NCBI GenBank assembly: GCA_022497155.1
Contig: MU385722.1
Location: 124,001 to 188,000, forward strand
Source of the DNA: Whalleya microplaca
Lineage: Eukaryota > Ascomycota > Sordariomycetes > Xylariales > Xylariaceae
Reading direction: 5' to 3'
DNA: 64,000 bases
Shown here one piece after another: positions 1 through 11,499 of this stretch. The translations under genes were made by a program, and so were the position numbers. The notes under the pieces were generated by a model. That model was not told where the DNA came from. It saw only the letters and a program-made list of their open reading frames with translations, and did not search any database. How positions within the stretch are numbered: the first letter of the stretch is position 1; each line of letters begins with the position of its first letter.

Positions 1-1625
1 ATCACCCTATCAGACTTAACACCGATTGTTGAATTCAGCAATTTCCAGTTAACATTCTTCGTCCATATAGTAACCCTACTGAACCTGTATCCGCCCCCTA
101 AATGATAGTTGCTAGACTTTTCCGTTTCATCACAGCCTGCACTAGCTACCTCGATACCTAGACTGCGGCGATCTTTAAAAATACCCTTGGTGTACCCTAG
201 CAGCTCAGACCTCTGAGAATACAAGTGCCTTGGTTTTCGATGCTCGACACGACGACACAGTCAGCCTGTCCATCGAAGTTGATACAAACTAGGCAGTGAA
301 TATACCTATCCTGCGGTACACTTTATTGATAAATGGACGTACCATTCCTAATCCTTATACAGCTATTTGGAGTGCTGCTGACCTTTTTGAGGTTCAAAGG
401 AAATGCCCTATTTTCGTTGAGGTGGCTTAGCAACAGCCGTGGATCCAAGAGGATCAAGTAAATCAAAGTCATCTTGAACAAGAAGGCTAGATTCCAGCCT
501 CTAGAAACAACATATTTAGCAACAGTAATACCTTCAAACAATAAGCGTTGTAACTGAGGACAGGGTACACCCGTTGCCTAGTTGGCAGTACTACGGCGCT
601 AAGTAACTAATCTAAACTACTTACAACCACCGTGATAACAGCTCTTTCGCTGCCTGGTCAAATCCACCAAAACCTTTCTAACATTCACTTATCTGCTCCA
701 GTAAATACAGTGCGAATACTTATTGATCTAATCTGACTAGCGTTAAGCGCCGACTTCTTGGGCCAATACAACTCTGCGTACCTATCTAGAGTTTTAAGTG
801 TGAGGCTATCTGGAAATAATAGTTTAGTTCAGACGTAGCGCGGCCCGTGCCTATACTTAAAAAGGGTTATCACATACTCATGTTCAGTTTAAAGCACTAT
901 CATCTAGATATAGCACCCACCCAACAGCTTATATATATGGAATATGAGAACGTATATAGATTTCGACCGTTTCGTGCTGCCTGTCGTGCCTAATGCCGCA
1001 AACATTATACCTTACTCCGAATCTTGAGTATAATACTATTGGTTTTTACATAAAGCGATAGCATTACGAATATATGTATAGTTAAAATTTAGTAATATCG
1101 AGAAATTCCATGTTTTAATACACACTGTTCATAAGTGAAACAATTCGGGGGGATTATTTGCTCTCATTAATGTGCTTGGCTTAAATCTTTATGATTCGAT
1201 TAATGTCCAAGTGGCAGCTTGAGTTTGAACAGTTTAGGCTGAGCTTTTAGAGTTTGGATGGTCATTTTTTCCAACCTTTCCTAGGTCAAATTTACTGATT
1301 AATAGAAGACTTGACTATTCCTTCTCTGGGAGCAATTGGAGGTCAAAAGAAGACCCCCCGTTGTCTAGTACAGTAGCTACTCTTCCTTCATCTATTCATC
1401 ACGAGCATCCAAGCAAGATACTCCTTAACCAGCGCAAGCCTTATAAATCGGCACCACGCCTCAGATACAAGTTCAGTACGCTCTCCCAGACACCATATCA
1501 TATCACTACCGAAAATTATATTCAACTGTTATCGCCAAAAACGACGTTGTAATCTTTTTCGCAGCGACTACGCCTGATATATCCCCGACAAGTATCTATT
1601 CGTTATTGAACCTCATATACCACCG
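1..1625. other. AT-rich intergenic DNA, no supported gene
   Basis: This stretch is AT-rich and all frames are broken by frequent stops. Short open frames (for example 323-541 minus and 1361-1552 plus) have no recognisable domain or start context. I see no terminal repeats, transposase-like residues or tRNA. It may be decayed sequence, but that is inference only. Confidence 0.5.
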
Positions 1626-1994
1626 ATGGCATCATCACAGCCAAAAACCTTCGACAGAAAGACCAAGAGGAACATTCAAAAGAAGAACCTCCGCAAGGGC
1701 AATCCACAAGACCATGGGCTTTGCAACACTGATTCAACAACTTCCCGTGCCACCCATCCCACCAGTGCGGCAGGAATCGCCAAAGCCAACGTGAAGCCTA
1801 GAATTCATTTAGTCCTTAGGGCAGACCGCATGACCCCTTCGCAGCTACAGCACATCGATCCTCACCAAGCCGCGCACATCTCCATCTTTAAGAAAGACCG
1901 AGATGAACAAGTTGGTCCCAGCTGCGAGAAACAGGCGACAGAGAAGCAGCCAGCAAAGATAAAGCTTCCGATTCGTCTAGCCGATAAGATATGA
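1626..1994 (+). CDS. hypothetical small basic protein (weak)
   Basis: An ATG-started open frame of 122 residues, rich in Lys, Arg and Gln, with no signal peptide, no membrane segment and no motif I recognise. The first 30 residues are strongly basic and the C-terminal third alternates Lys/Glu/Ala. An overlapping minus-strand frame (1862-2212) is of similar length, so coding status is doubtful. It is kept only because the region is otherwise empty and the frame is longer than its neighbours in this AT-rich DNA. Confidence 0.2.
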   Translation: MASSQPKTFDRKTKRNIQKKNLRKGNPQDHGLCNTDSTTSRATHPTSAAGIAKANVKPRIHLVLRADRMTPSQLQHIDPHQAAHISIFKKDRDEQVGPSCEKQATEKQPAKIKLPIRLADKI

Positions 1995-2511
1995 TCGCAT
2001 CTCTTCCCCTTCTTTCGCCATAAACACGCACTCTTACGGATACACATCAACTTTGCGGCCATGGCCCCTTTGGGTGGTGACAAGGAAGTGACTCTTTGGA
2101 GGGTACCACAATTATTGTGTTGGTTGCACGGATGCGAATTGTTTGGAAATGCACACCGGCACGCGACCCGAAGTTCGCCATTCTGTGTTGCACATATCAA
2201 TAGGGAGAACATGAGGGTTATCTGCTATGATAATGATGGGAACAAGACGCAACCCGTTCGATACAAGAGAGAATAATGGTTAATACGATTGATAGAAGGG
2301 CTCATTTTGAGGCTCTCTATTGTTGGTTAATAGAGTAAGGTGGATATTTTATAATGATTTGCTCTCATTGTGCGTCAAAAAGTTTGCGGGTTGGTATTGC
2401 TCATATGAGTCTGGGATCTTTAGTTAGAAGACAGACTTCAAACAAAGAACTATTCTTCCAACAATCAAAATGACTCATATTCCCGAGTCCACAAGGACAT
2501 GATGCGTCAGT

Positions 2512-3264
2512 ATGCGAAGTCAGTGTATTTCGAATTTTCCACTTCCCATATATAAGACCCTGCGAAGGTTGAGTTACCCCCTTCGAAGAACTATACTAGA
2601 TGATATTTTCCTCTACGATATCATGGAAGAATTCAGCGGTGAACTGGTTCGACGACCAACAGAATCGCAATACAGGGAGTTGTTCGGGTACATCGAGCCT
2701 TACATGAAAGAGGAAATCCTCAGAGTACTCTTACTGGAGGCAGACTTACAATTCGGCTATCTCACAGCAGAAATCACCAAATACGGGAAACTACGACAAG
2801 CGGATACGCACCCTGCTGCCTTCACAGTGCCATGCATCACTGTCAAATTGAAAGATGGCCAAGAGGCTACGGGTGGCCCTTCTGAGCGCAAGCTACCCAT
2901 ATATCAAAAACAGTTGGAGAAAGTCCTGGATGAATGCTCCTTTAAGGTTCGGCTGATGCTCGAGGGGGATGTAGGAGATTGCATTCGAAAGAACCTCGCC
3001 CCAAAGCAAGGCGACGTTCTCTGGCCTAACCTGTTCGCCATCAAATACGAATGCCAGAGGTTCAAGAACGCCAGCATGATCCCTCATATCCATCTAAACG
3101 GCCCAACTTATCTCATGGTGCCTGACAACAGAAACAAACCGAATCCAAATCAAGAAACTGAGAGTATTGAATCGGAAGGACTTTGGTTTATATACAACTG
3201 CGACGATAACGAAGGCCTTAGGTCATGGTACAGCTTTGCGGGACTACCGCCCACAGGTCGGTAG
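2512..3264 (+). CDS. hypothetical protein, 250 aa
   Basis: A single-exon ATG-started frame of 250 residues. It is soluble in character: no signal peptide and no membrane segment. Several acidic/aromatic stretches in the middle look like a folded helical domain, and the end is proline/glycine-rich. I do not recognise the family. Two upstream ATGs (2470 and 2501) lie in other frames or hit early stops, so a missing 5' exon is possible. The neighbouring minus-strand transporter gene ends about 270 bases downstream, so the two genes converge. Codon use looks coding-like compared with the AT-rich DNA before it, which is the main support. Confidence 0.5.
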   Translation: MRSQCISNFPLPIYKTLRRLSYPLRRTILDDIFLYDIMEEFSGELVRRPTESQYRELFGYIEPYMKEEILRVLLLEADLQFGYLTAEITKYGKLRQADTHPAAFTVPCITVKLKDGQEATGGPSERKLPIYQKQLEKVLDECSFKVRLMLEGDVGDCIRKNLAPKQGDVLWPNLFAIKYECQRFKNASMIPHIHLNGPTYLMVPDNRNKPNPNQETESIESEGLWFIYNCDDNEGLRSWYSFAGLPPTGR

Positions 3265-3535
3265 ACAATAGACCTCTGGCGCTATAGCTTACATTAAGTA
3301 CAAGGGTGCACGTAAGTGTAATTGACCGGGTAAAAAGTAAAGAAAAGAAAAGAAGAAGAAAAGGGAGGGAGATGAGGAGGAAAAGAAACTAGCTCTAGTT
3401 AATCATAAACACACTTCGTTATCATAGCCTAAGGTGTACGTGAATATCATCCTCTACCAATAACGCCTTATTCCCACCCCATTAGTATTAGCACAACAGA
3501 AGCACCGAGGTATGAAAGCTGGATTCCGGTCCCAT

Positions 3536-4789
3536 CTAAGCCTGCTTGGCTGGATCCCTTCCCTCGCTCGTCGGTTTTACATGGATGTGGTCCGTCTCGT
3601 CCTTATAGTAGTCTTCGTCCCGGCCCCCATATAATATCTGCTTCTTCAGTACAGCTCGCACGTGGTTCACAAACACGAAGATCCACATCGCCACGAGCAG
3701 TATCGTCATAGCACTGCCGACGGCCATGGTCGCCGGGCTCTGCAGTATCTTGCCGAGGGAGATGACCGAGATGGTGAAGCCGACGTTCGGGAACACGTAC
3801 GCGTACCAATTCAAATGGAAGCTTATCTGCTTCCTGACGGCCAGGTTGGCCACGACGGCGATGCAAAAGAACCACAGGCTCAGAGACCAGATGAAGATAC
3901 TCGTGAAGGTCGCGATGACACGCAGGATCTGGATAGTGAGTTCGTCGGCGCCGAAGTAGTGGTAGTGCTCAGGATAGCCGTTGGCCAGCCCGATGATGGC
4001 GAGGCTTGTGAAAGAGGGCGGTCCGACGGCGATGAACATGCCTGGTCGTGAGTTCGGGGACGGAAAGCCGAACTGGATCATCCGGCGCACGTACGAGGCA
4101 TACATGAGAATCGACACCAGCATTCCCAGTCCTTGGGCCATCAGCCCGCCGACAATCATCGGCATGGCTTCCGACGGAGGCTGCAGTGCGGCGCCGCTGG
4201 CCGCGACGGTTCCCGATAGCATGAAGGGGAAGATCGGCAGGTCCCATGCTGGCGTCATGTCCTGGATCTTGAGAAGCGGCGATGTGAAGAGGAGTGAATA
4301 TTGTCCGACCGCGATCAGGAATGTCACGGCGAAGTAAATCCAGAATAAGACCCGGTAGACGGTGATCAGCCACGGACCGCAGGCGGGGATGCCATAATGC
4401 GCTATTCCCGAGATGATCGACGCCAGACTAAGTGTCGACGTTCCTAAGAAGAGCGCCTCAGTCGGATGCTTTATCGAGTTCTTCAGAGTGCCCGGGAACT
4501 TGATGAAGCGGTAGGTGATTGCGACGGTGACAAGAGTAAAGAGGAATAGGTCGAAAATGTAGACGACTTTGCCAATGGTCTGTAGTCCGGTGAATGTGAA
4601 GCCTTGCGTCTGCTCAGCAAGCAGAAGAGCAAGCCCGCCCGTAGCCATTGGGAGAGTATAATTCGCCCAGGTAAAATGCTTGAGCCGGGCTAACTGCTCG
4701 TTCAGGAAATCGTGCCATCGTCGTCTATCTGGCGCGGTCTCATTTCTCCAGGTGCGTTCACTAGACGAGGATTCTACGAGCTCGGCCAT
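3536..4789 (-). CDS. TDT-family transporter (C4-dicarboxylate/malic acid or sulfite exporter type)
   Basis: Encodes a polytopic membrane protein of the tellurite-resistance/dicarboxylate transporter family, which includes yeast Mae1 (malate uptake), Ssu1 (sulfite efflux) and plant SLAC1 anion channels. About ten hydrophobic helices are visible, beginning with the family-typical stretch around 'WANYTLPMATGG'. A Gly-rich segment and a conserved His/Trp/aromatic pattern follow, then a charged C-terminal tail. The frame is open upstream to 5077, but I chose the ATG at 4789 because it gives 417 residues, close to the family norm, while the extra 96 N-terminal residues look non-coding (low complexity, basic, no family match). 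No intron is needed. Substrate cannot be decided from sequence; malate or sulfite are the main options. It lies downstream of, and on the same strand as, the GH6 gene, about 1.1 kb apart, and is probably transcribed separately. Confidence 0.85.
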   Translation of the reverse strand: MAELVESSSSERTWRNETAPDRRRWHDFLNEQLARLKHFTWANYTLPMATGGLALLLAEQTQGFTFTGLQTIGKVVYIFDLFLFTLVTVAITYRFIKFPGTLKNSIKHPTEALFLGTSTLSLASIISGIAHYGIPACGPWLITVYRVLFWIYFAVTFLIAVGQYSLLFTSPLLKIQDMTPAWDLPIFPFMLSGTVAASGAALQPPSEAMPMIVGGLMAQGLGMLVSILMYASYVRRMIQFGFPSPNSRPGMFIAVGPPSFTSLAIIGLANGYPEHYHYFGADELTIQILRVIATFTSIFIWSLSLWFFCIAVVANLAVRKQISFHLNWYAYVFPNVGFTISVISLGKILQSPATMAVGSAMTILLVAMWIFVFVNHVRAVLKKQILYGGRDEDYYKDETDHIHVKPTSEGRDPAKQA

Positions 4790-5886
4790 CGTTTCAAAGC
4801 ATGGCTGTTTGAGGGAAATTCCGATCATGGAAGTCGAGGTAAGACGACGACGTGATGTGTTGAGCTCATTTGCCCGAGTGCGCCCAACTAGGTTTTGGAC
4901 GTTGTTACTGGCTTGTTGCGAATAAAGGCTGGCCTTACTTCGCTTTCGGTTTTTAGTTCCACGCGTCGTTATCGAGCTCTCTATTTCAATTTGTGGACCG
5001 TTGTAGAAAACATGAATTGGTTGTACATACTCATACCTAGCTGAGATTATCCCGGCCAGGTAATGACGACGCAACAAGTCGAACTGGCGAGTCAGGGTCG
5101 ACCCTATAATAGATGTTAAAGCAACATTGCAAATAGATACTACGTAGTACTACATAGTACATGCGCATACAGATGCCCATCGTGGCAGCGTCGTTTCTAT
5201 ATCACTGCCGGGCAGGCCCCATACTGATAATAATTACCATATGCCTACAGTCGCTGTAAAGCAACTACTTCACCCTTTTCCTCTTTGATCATGATAGCAA
5301 TTGACTGTTTTTGTTCAAACAAATTGGATGATTAAATATAGAATCTTAAGTTCTATTGAGAATTAATTGAAAAATTCTTCCCCGCATTATAGTCGCTTTA
5401 ACTTAGCTTTCTTATGACTATTATATCCCGTTAGCACACAGTGGTCGCATTGGAGTTATGGTAATTAGTTTCCGTATGGCGCCTACCGGACCCCGAAGAC
5501 ACGGAGCTTGGCACTGGCTGAATCTCACCAACCCCCAAATTTCTGCCCCAGCAGCCTACTTACATATACATATACTAACTTATAAAAGTCCTAGTGACAA
5601 CACTAATTGGACTGCACAGTTTCATGAGATCGTTTCAGTGGCAAGAGAGCTCATATATATGTACTGTGAACGTTATATACAATTGAATCCAGCACAAATT
5701 TTGACCTGAATGAGTGATGCCATGGATACAGCCAGCTCCTTTTATTCACACAAGTCATGTTAACCATCGACTGAGATGAGTCTGATCCACATCCCCTTTC
5801 CCCCCTACCGACTGCACCACCACACCAGACGCAATACCACACAACCAACAATATTTCCAGCCCATTAGATCACTCAGACCAAGCGT
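4790..5886. other. intergenic, putative promoter of the TDT transporter and 3' region of the GH6 gene
   Basis: About 1.1 kb of mostly AT-rich DNA. A short palindromic run built on TACGTA lies at about 5139-5160. Two short frames (5458-5709 plus, 5651-5851 minus) show no domain. No gene is supported. Confidence 0.45.
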
Positions 5887-7252
5887 CTAGAACTGGGGGT
5901 TGGCGTTCTGGAGTAGCTGCTCGAAGTAAGCCTGGTTCCACTGGCCGGCCTCGGGCGAGGGCTTGTAGGCATCGGGCTTGCCGCAGAACTCGTCGTAGCG
6001 GTCGGCACTCTCGTCGCTGGTGCCGTCGGACTCGCCACCAGGCTTGCCCCAGACGAAGGCGTCGACGAGCTCGTCGCCCGTGTCGGCCGTTGGGCGCACA
6101 CCGAAGCCCGCGCCGTCGACGTTGCACCAGTCACCCCACTCCTCGCGCAGGCCCGTCACGGCGTTGCGGCCCGTGTCCACGATCGCGTGGTTCGGGAAGC
6201 CGGCGGCGTCGAGAGCGGCGCCGAACTTCTGCACGTACGTCTTCTCGTTCTGGCACGAGTTGTACTTGGCGTCCGAGGCCTCGGAGAACTCGCCGGGCTC
6301 CTCGTCCCTGTATGGTGTGTAAGTCATCTCCTGTAGAGAGCGGGAATGCTGCCGGTTCGTGCGTAACATACCATGAGTTCCAGCCGGCAATGTTGGTAGC
6401 GATACCACGGACCTGGCTGGGGCTGCCAGCGGCCTTGAAAACCTTGGCAAGCTCCTCTGCACCGGGGTCGAGGTTGTCGTCCCAGCCGAGCCAACCGCCG
6501 TGGCCGGCATCGATGTACATGACGACGTTGGGGAGGTTGAGGTTCTCCAGGGCGTATGCGACACCCTCCTCGTATGAGGTCTCGCTCTCCTGGCAAGTTG
6601 CCAGGTCGATGTTGGTGACAAGGTTGGGCAGGGAGTCGGGCTCAATCAGGAGAGCGAAAGCTGAGTTGGGGTTGGCCTTGATCTTTTCGACAATGGCTGT
6701 ATTTCGGTTAGTCAGTCACTAAATCTGATTGTTAAACCGAGACAGGTCTTATCATACGGTCGATGTACTCGGTCTTGTACCTGTCCAGCTCGTCGGCCTT
6801 CAGTTCACCGTTGGAGGCCTTAGCGGCACAGTCACGGCCGGGCAAGTCGTAGATTACGAGACCGAGGATATTCTCGCAAGGAAGATCCTCAACGGCAGGG
6901 TCGAACCTTGCGATGTTCTCGATGGTGTCACTGGGTTCCAGGTAAGTAAGTCGTCCATACGGCTAGTTGGGCTCTGCCAAACTTACAGCCACAAGAAGCT
7001 ACCAACATCGGCAACCTTGGCAGCTTGTTCCTTCAGAGCCGCATCCGTGATAGCCTCGACGGCTGCGTTGACCTCTTCACGGTAGAACGTGTTGGCGTGC
7101 AGCGTATAGTCCTGGAAGACATTGGTGCTAGCGTCGAGCGTAACGGCCGACTCGCAAGCAGCAGCAGCCTTGCGAGGGGCTTTAACAGTGTTCGAAGGTG
7201 CCGCAACAGCACCGGCGGCGAGGACGGCCGCACCGGTATAAGTGACCTTCAT
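5887..7252 (-). CDS. secreted glycoside hydrolase family 6 cellulase (cellobiohydrolase type), no CBM
   Basis: Predicted exons, in transcript order: 7252-6987, 6930-6758, 6696-6372 and 6307-5887, giving 394 residues with GT-AG introns of 56, 61 and 64 nt. Residues 1 to about 18 are an Ala/Gly-rich signal peptide ending in a secretion-type cleavage site (AVAA). The rest is one GH6 catalytic domain acting on cellulose from the non-reducing end with inversion. By motif alignment with Trichoderma Cel6A, the catalytic acids correspond to Asp117 (in IYDLPGRDC), Asp167 (in IEPDS) and Asp349 (in SDGTSD). Also visible are the substrate-tunnel segment DAGHGGWLGW and the C-terminal NANPQF ending. No CBM1 or Ser/Thr linker is present, unlike classic Cel6A. 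A family cysteine just before the third Asp is Ser here. The upstream DNA contains several GGCTAA hexamers that could bind XlnR/Xyr1-type activators (inference). Confidence 0.93.
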
Positions 7253-9159
7253 TTTCAGTTCGACTTGGATGTAACCTAGAAACTGTAATGAGCGCGTGGG
7301 TTGGGATGGAAGCGCAGGAGAAGTTGTAGAATGGAGGCCATGGAACCTCTTATACTGCCCACTGCATTGGACAAAGGCCACTTCGAGGCCCGGAGATCCT
7401 CGTACGCCTTCACTGAACTACGTGAGGTAGCAATCAGGAACTAGGCCCGTCTATCGCGAAAGGCCTCGGCGGGTTGACTCCGAGCAGACCTACTGCCGTA
7501 AGTACTCCGCTACGATGAAATAATGCGGGGTCCTGTTAGCCACCACGATTGCCACATGGCTATAGTAGACAATTATTTCTTTGCATTTTCCACATGGAGA
7601 TCGTAATTTGTTAACTGTGTAGCCACCCGTTCGGGCCTATTGAGATCTTGTCGAGATGGCGAATCCCAGGGATAGCTTAATCTAACCTACATTTTCACCC
7701 ATGAAGCAATTCTTGGCCCCTGTATAGACTTAGCCTGCCCGGACTATCCTGCTCGTTACCATAGGTTCATGGGTGAGCGTGGGGCTCAATAGGTGAAGCT
7801 GCGAAGCCCTAGAGGATAGAGGCAAGCATAGCTCTGTTAGCGAGATCACAGATTAGGTAAGAGGTGGAAAGACTGAGTCGCACGGAGAAAACGCTCTGTT
7901 AACAGGGGTCTCATCGCATCCAAACACACCGAAAGGAAGCAGTCAGTACCAAGGTTCTCCACCTTGTATGATGCGCAGAATATAGATTGCTTCCCCATGG
8001 GAGTTAATATGCGGCGGACAATGCCAAGATAGAGTTGCCAAGAGAAGTAAGGTACCAGCCATCATCTATTAGTAACAGAGCAGTCCTGACGTATGGCTAA
8101 ACTTCCTCCGTTAGGTGAAACAAGTTGTCATAGACTGCTGTGAAAAGCAGTAGGGGTTTCCCCTATTTAGCCGCACGGAGACGGTTTAACCTTGGCCATC
8201 CAATCAACGACTTCGGGTAAAACTTCAACTCCACCAGCTCCGGAGCTTGGTTGATACCCCAAATAGGAGAACGCTTCAAAAGACATTGTTAGCGAAAGCA
8301 GATTTGGAGAAATAGTGCCTTACCCTGAAATGGAAGATCCCGGCCTTTAAAGATCGGCACGGAATGAGACTCCGAAGACATGCCACAGCGCTTACTTAAC
8401 AATGTAACCAGACCTCCCATGAGTCGATGTCGAAATTGATTCATCGTATGAACTGTGACAAGCCAGCCATGTAACCCTGACCAGGTTTTAATCCCGGTCA
8501 TTGTGGCTTCATTGAGTTCTTGCCACACCCAAGCCGCATAGTCAAAACCAAGGATCAATGCTGTTTGTCAACCACCGCGTCTTCCTCAAGCGACATACTT
8601 ACCTACCCATCTCCCTATATCATATCCTTCAGATGTCACTTAGTTCGAGTGACATATCTCAATACTAACGTAGAAGTCTGCCCAGTCTAAATCGGTCCGA
8701 GAATGTCGTCATTCACTAAATACAACCTTCTTGCCAGTCTAAGCATAGGTAAGCCTCTGTTGAAAAACTGACATTACCAAGGAAGGGGACTGTCTGGTCC
8801 ATGCCTCCTTACTAGAGCTTTCGGCCAATATCTCTCTCATTCTATTCATTGCACCACTATGCGATCTGTCTCAATTGAATCCAACATGGGTCGTTCATCT
8901 TTAAACAAGTCTCGAGAGAATCGAGCAAGGCCATCGACTGGGACCTGGTAAGTTGGTCGAAAAGTTACGACAAGCTTTAAGACTATGAGTCTGGAATATT
9001 GGTATCAACAAACTACGAAGGATAAGTAACAATACAAGCGAAATTCAATGGAATGATTTGTCTTTCTAGGGTATATCCAAGCTTGCAAGTCGGGCTAAAT
9101 CACGGTGGGCTCGGCGCATTAAATCTCAAGAGCACGACTGCGTACACCAAATCCGACTC
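7253..9159. other. intergenic, GH6 promoter side; no supported gene
   Basis: Nearly 2 kb between the start of the GH6 gene and the end of the siderophore transporter. It contains four GGCTAA/TTAGCC hexamers within about 640 bases (7536, 7730, 8095, 8167). A weak minus-strand frame at 8289-8558 lacks an ATG and any domain, so I do not call it. No repeat or RNA gene seen. Confidence 0.45.
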
Positions 9160-11132
9160 TTAGAAGACCAGCCCCTTCGTCTGTTCCCTGTCACCCAAGC
9201 GATTGTTCTTCATCAAGCTAACCCAAATGATGGGCCCGACGAGTGCCACGGTGGCCGCAATCAGCATTACCTTCTGAGTCTCGGCATACGCGTGGATGAT
9301 TGCATCCCTTGCCGGCGTTCCGACTTCGAAGCTCAACTGCATTGGTAGGCTACCATATATCGCACTCGCGTTGGCTTTCAGCTCCTCGGGAAGGGCCTCG
9401 GCTAGATTGCGCGGGAGGGTATTCGTCCAGATGGCGCCGCTTATCGTCTGGCCTATCGAACCTCCACAGCTCGTTACCATACCAAGGAGTGCGAGACCAA
9501 CCGCCACGTCCCGGTGGGGAACGGAGGCCATGATGGCAATCTCCTGCACCATGACAAGCCCGCCTCCGGCGATAGATCCAATTACCTCGCAGAAAACGAT
9601 GAGTCCGATGTGCGTCCCCGGCATTCTGAACTTTATCAGGAGGCCGGTGGAGAGTATCTGTAGAGGCACTAGCATCAATCCAACCCATTTATATCTCTCT
9701 GACCAACGGAAGGCGCTATTAGGGGCCGTGTTAATGTACATCGAATGTCACAGAACGAATAGACATAGTGAGTTTAGTGAAGGGGAGAAAGGTGATTCAC
9801 TTACAATCCAAAGGGGACTGCGATTGCACATGCTACAATATTGAAAATATTGGCAATATAACCAGCTTGTGAGACGCTGAGGTTAAAGACGACCTGTAGA
9901 TAGGAGGAAAAGTATAGTTTGTAGCAGCTAATAGGGTCAGCTATGCTAAACATTAAAGCTAGAGGTAGTGGATTCTTACTAAGAGCTGATCCAAGTATTC
10001 GCTCCTAATAAACACGATACTAACACAGTCCGGTTTTTGAAAAGCTCGAAAGGGATGAAGGACCTAGGCGCTATGAACTTCTCGAAGAAAGGAAACGCAA
10101 TCAGACACAGCCCTCCAATGATGAACATCGATATGATAGTCGGAGAACGCCACCCCTCTGTCTGATACGAGGATAAACTGAATGGCAAGAGGAAGAGCGA
10201 GAAACCAGCAACGATCAGGAGAATGCCGACAACATCAAGCTCAATCACCCAGTAGCGTACAGATTCCAGGATTGTGCGATCGCTCTTCGGCTTCTCATAC
10301 AGACCAAGCTTCTTAGCTTTATGCAACTGGATTGCAAAGATAGCAATTATTGGTGCGCAGATGGCAGGAGTGATAATTGCAAATGCGCCGTAGCCCCATC
10401 GCCACGTGCTGCCATCGAGGAACGCCTGGCCGAGTGCTGGACCCGCGAAAGTGTTGCTGATGTACGGAGTCGACGTGAAGCCGAACAGTATCATTCGATT
10501 TCGCAAAGTTGTCGAGTCTGCAACAAAAATATTAAGTATATAGTCAATGCCGTTCATACCAGTCCAGAAGAATGTTTGCGCAGCTGCGTATGTTTCGATG
10601 TTCGTGCCGGTGGCCATGAGAACCAGGGAAATTACCACACAAATAAGCATTAGCAAAAGACCCTGAATTCGGCCTACGGTATCGATGATTCGAGCGAGAG
10701 GCAACTTGGTCACACCGCCAACTAACCCCGAAACGATCCCCGTTATTGCTAGGAGTCCGTGTAGGCCGAACGAACTAGTAACATACGGGAGAAAGGCAGA
10801 AGACATCTGCTGCGATAGCGAGTCGACGAAGTGCATGACCCAAATACTGCGAGAGAATAAATCAACCAAACACTTCCTTTCAGAGCAGCTCCATCTGCGA
10901 ATATTGTCACGTACCAGACATAAGCGGCAATGAACCATGATTTCGTCCAGGTTTTTGTAGTTGCTTCGATCTTCTCAACTCCAGCAAGGCCTCCCGTGTT
11001 TGAGTCTACTTCTTTGCCTGGTTTAAATGCTGTATAATCACGGCTGTCTGCACCTATCTCGTCGATATCAGCTGCAGCATGCGACCCCTTTTCGGCTCCA
11101 TGGTCGCGCTCGATTCCATCTGGAGATGCCAT
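9160..11132 (-). CDS. siderophore-iron transporter, MFS (SIT family, MirB/Sit1-like)
   Basis: Predicted exons: 11132-10915, 10846-9980, 9927-9805 and 9715-9160, giving 587 residues with introns of 68, 52 and 89 nt, each keeping frame. The protein has a hydrophilic N-terminus of about 60 residues and then about 14 hydrophobic helices typical of fungal siderophore importers. Family marks include FVDSLSQQ in the first helix region, NIFVAD followed by LRNR, TPYISNTFAGP, and FSSYLQVV with a following LSVSQAGYI. Such carriers take up ferric siderophores across the plasma membrane, with protons, during iron starvation. The start is the ATG at 11132; the open frame above it begins with no ATG. Upstream, 11500-11521 holds two divergent copies of the GATA-type iron-repressor consensus, which fits iron-repressed expression. 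Which siderophore is carried cannot be told. Confidence 0.93.
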
Positions 11133-11446
11133 AGCCGCTGGCTCTGACTGCACATAAATGCACAGTATAATCCAGATGACCTAGTGCAAGGCCGAAGACA
11201 TGAGTAGAAGCCAGGCGAGAGGCAGATCCTTTGTGTGTACTGCGTACGGCTGTCTTTATAGCGGGGAAGTCAGGAGATCGCCTACGTTACGTTGCTCGGC
11301 GAGTTAGGGTCGTACTGAATCCTGCCGTTCAGAGTTGTCACCACCTGCCAGGATGCAGCATGGGAATGGCCAATCGAGGATCGTTTTATGGTACTGTCCC
11401 CGGTCGAATGGCCTTGCTTTTGCTGGCGCCAGCCTTACTAGCGTGT

Positions 11447-11476
11447 ATTTGAGAGGATTTGAGAGGATTTGAGAAG
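11447..11476. repeat. three tandem copies of ATTTGAGAGG (last copy one mismatch)
   Basis: Three adjacent 10-bp units: two identical and one with AAG instead of AGG at the end. They sit 24 bases before the inverted GATA sites on the plus-strand map. Function unknown. Confidence 0.9.
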
Positions 11477-11499
11477 ACCAGGATTAGGTAGTCTATTAA

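Noticed and set aside
1..1625. Possible transposon remnant at the window start
   Set aside because: No terminal repeat, target duplication or transposase-like reading can be seen; AT-richness alone is not enough.
6090..6722. 210-residue plus-strand frame opposite the GH6 gene
   Set aside because: The minus strand carries conserved GH6 motifs here; the plus reading is Arg/Ser-rich shadow.
8289..8558. 89-residue minus-strand frame
   Set aside because: No ATG start, no recognisable family and isolated in intergenic DNA.
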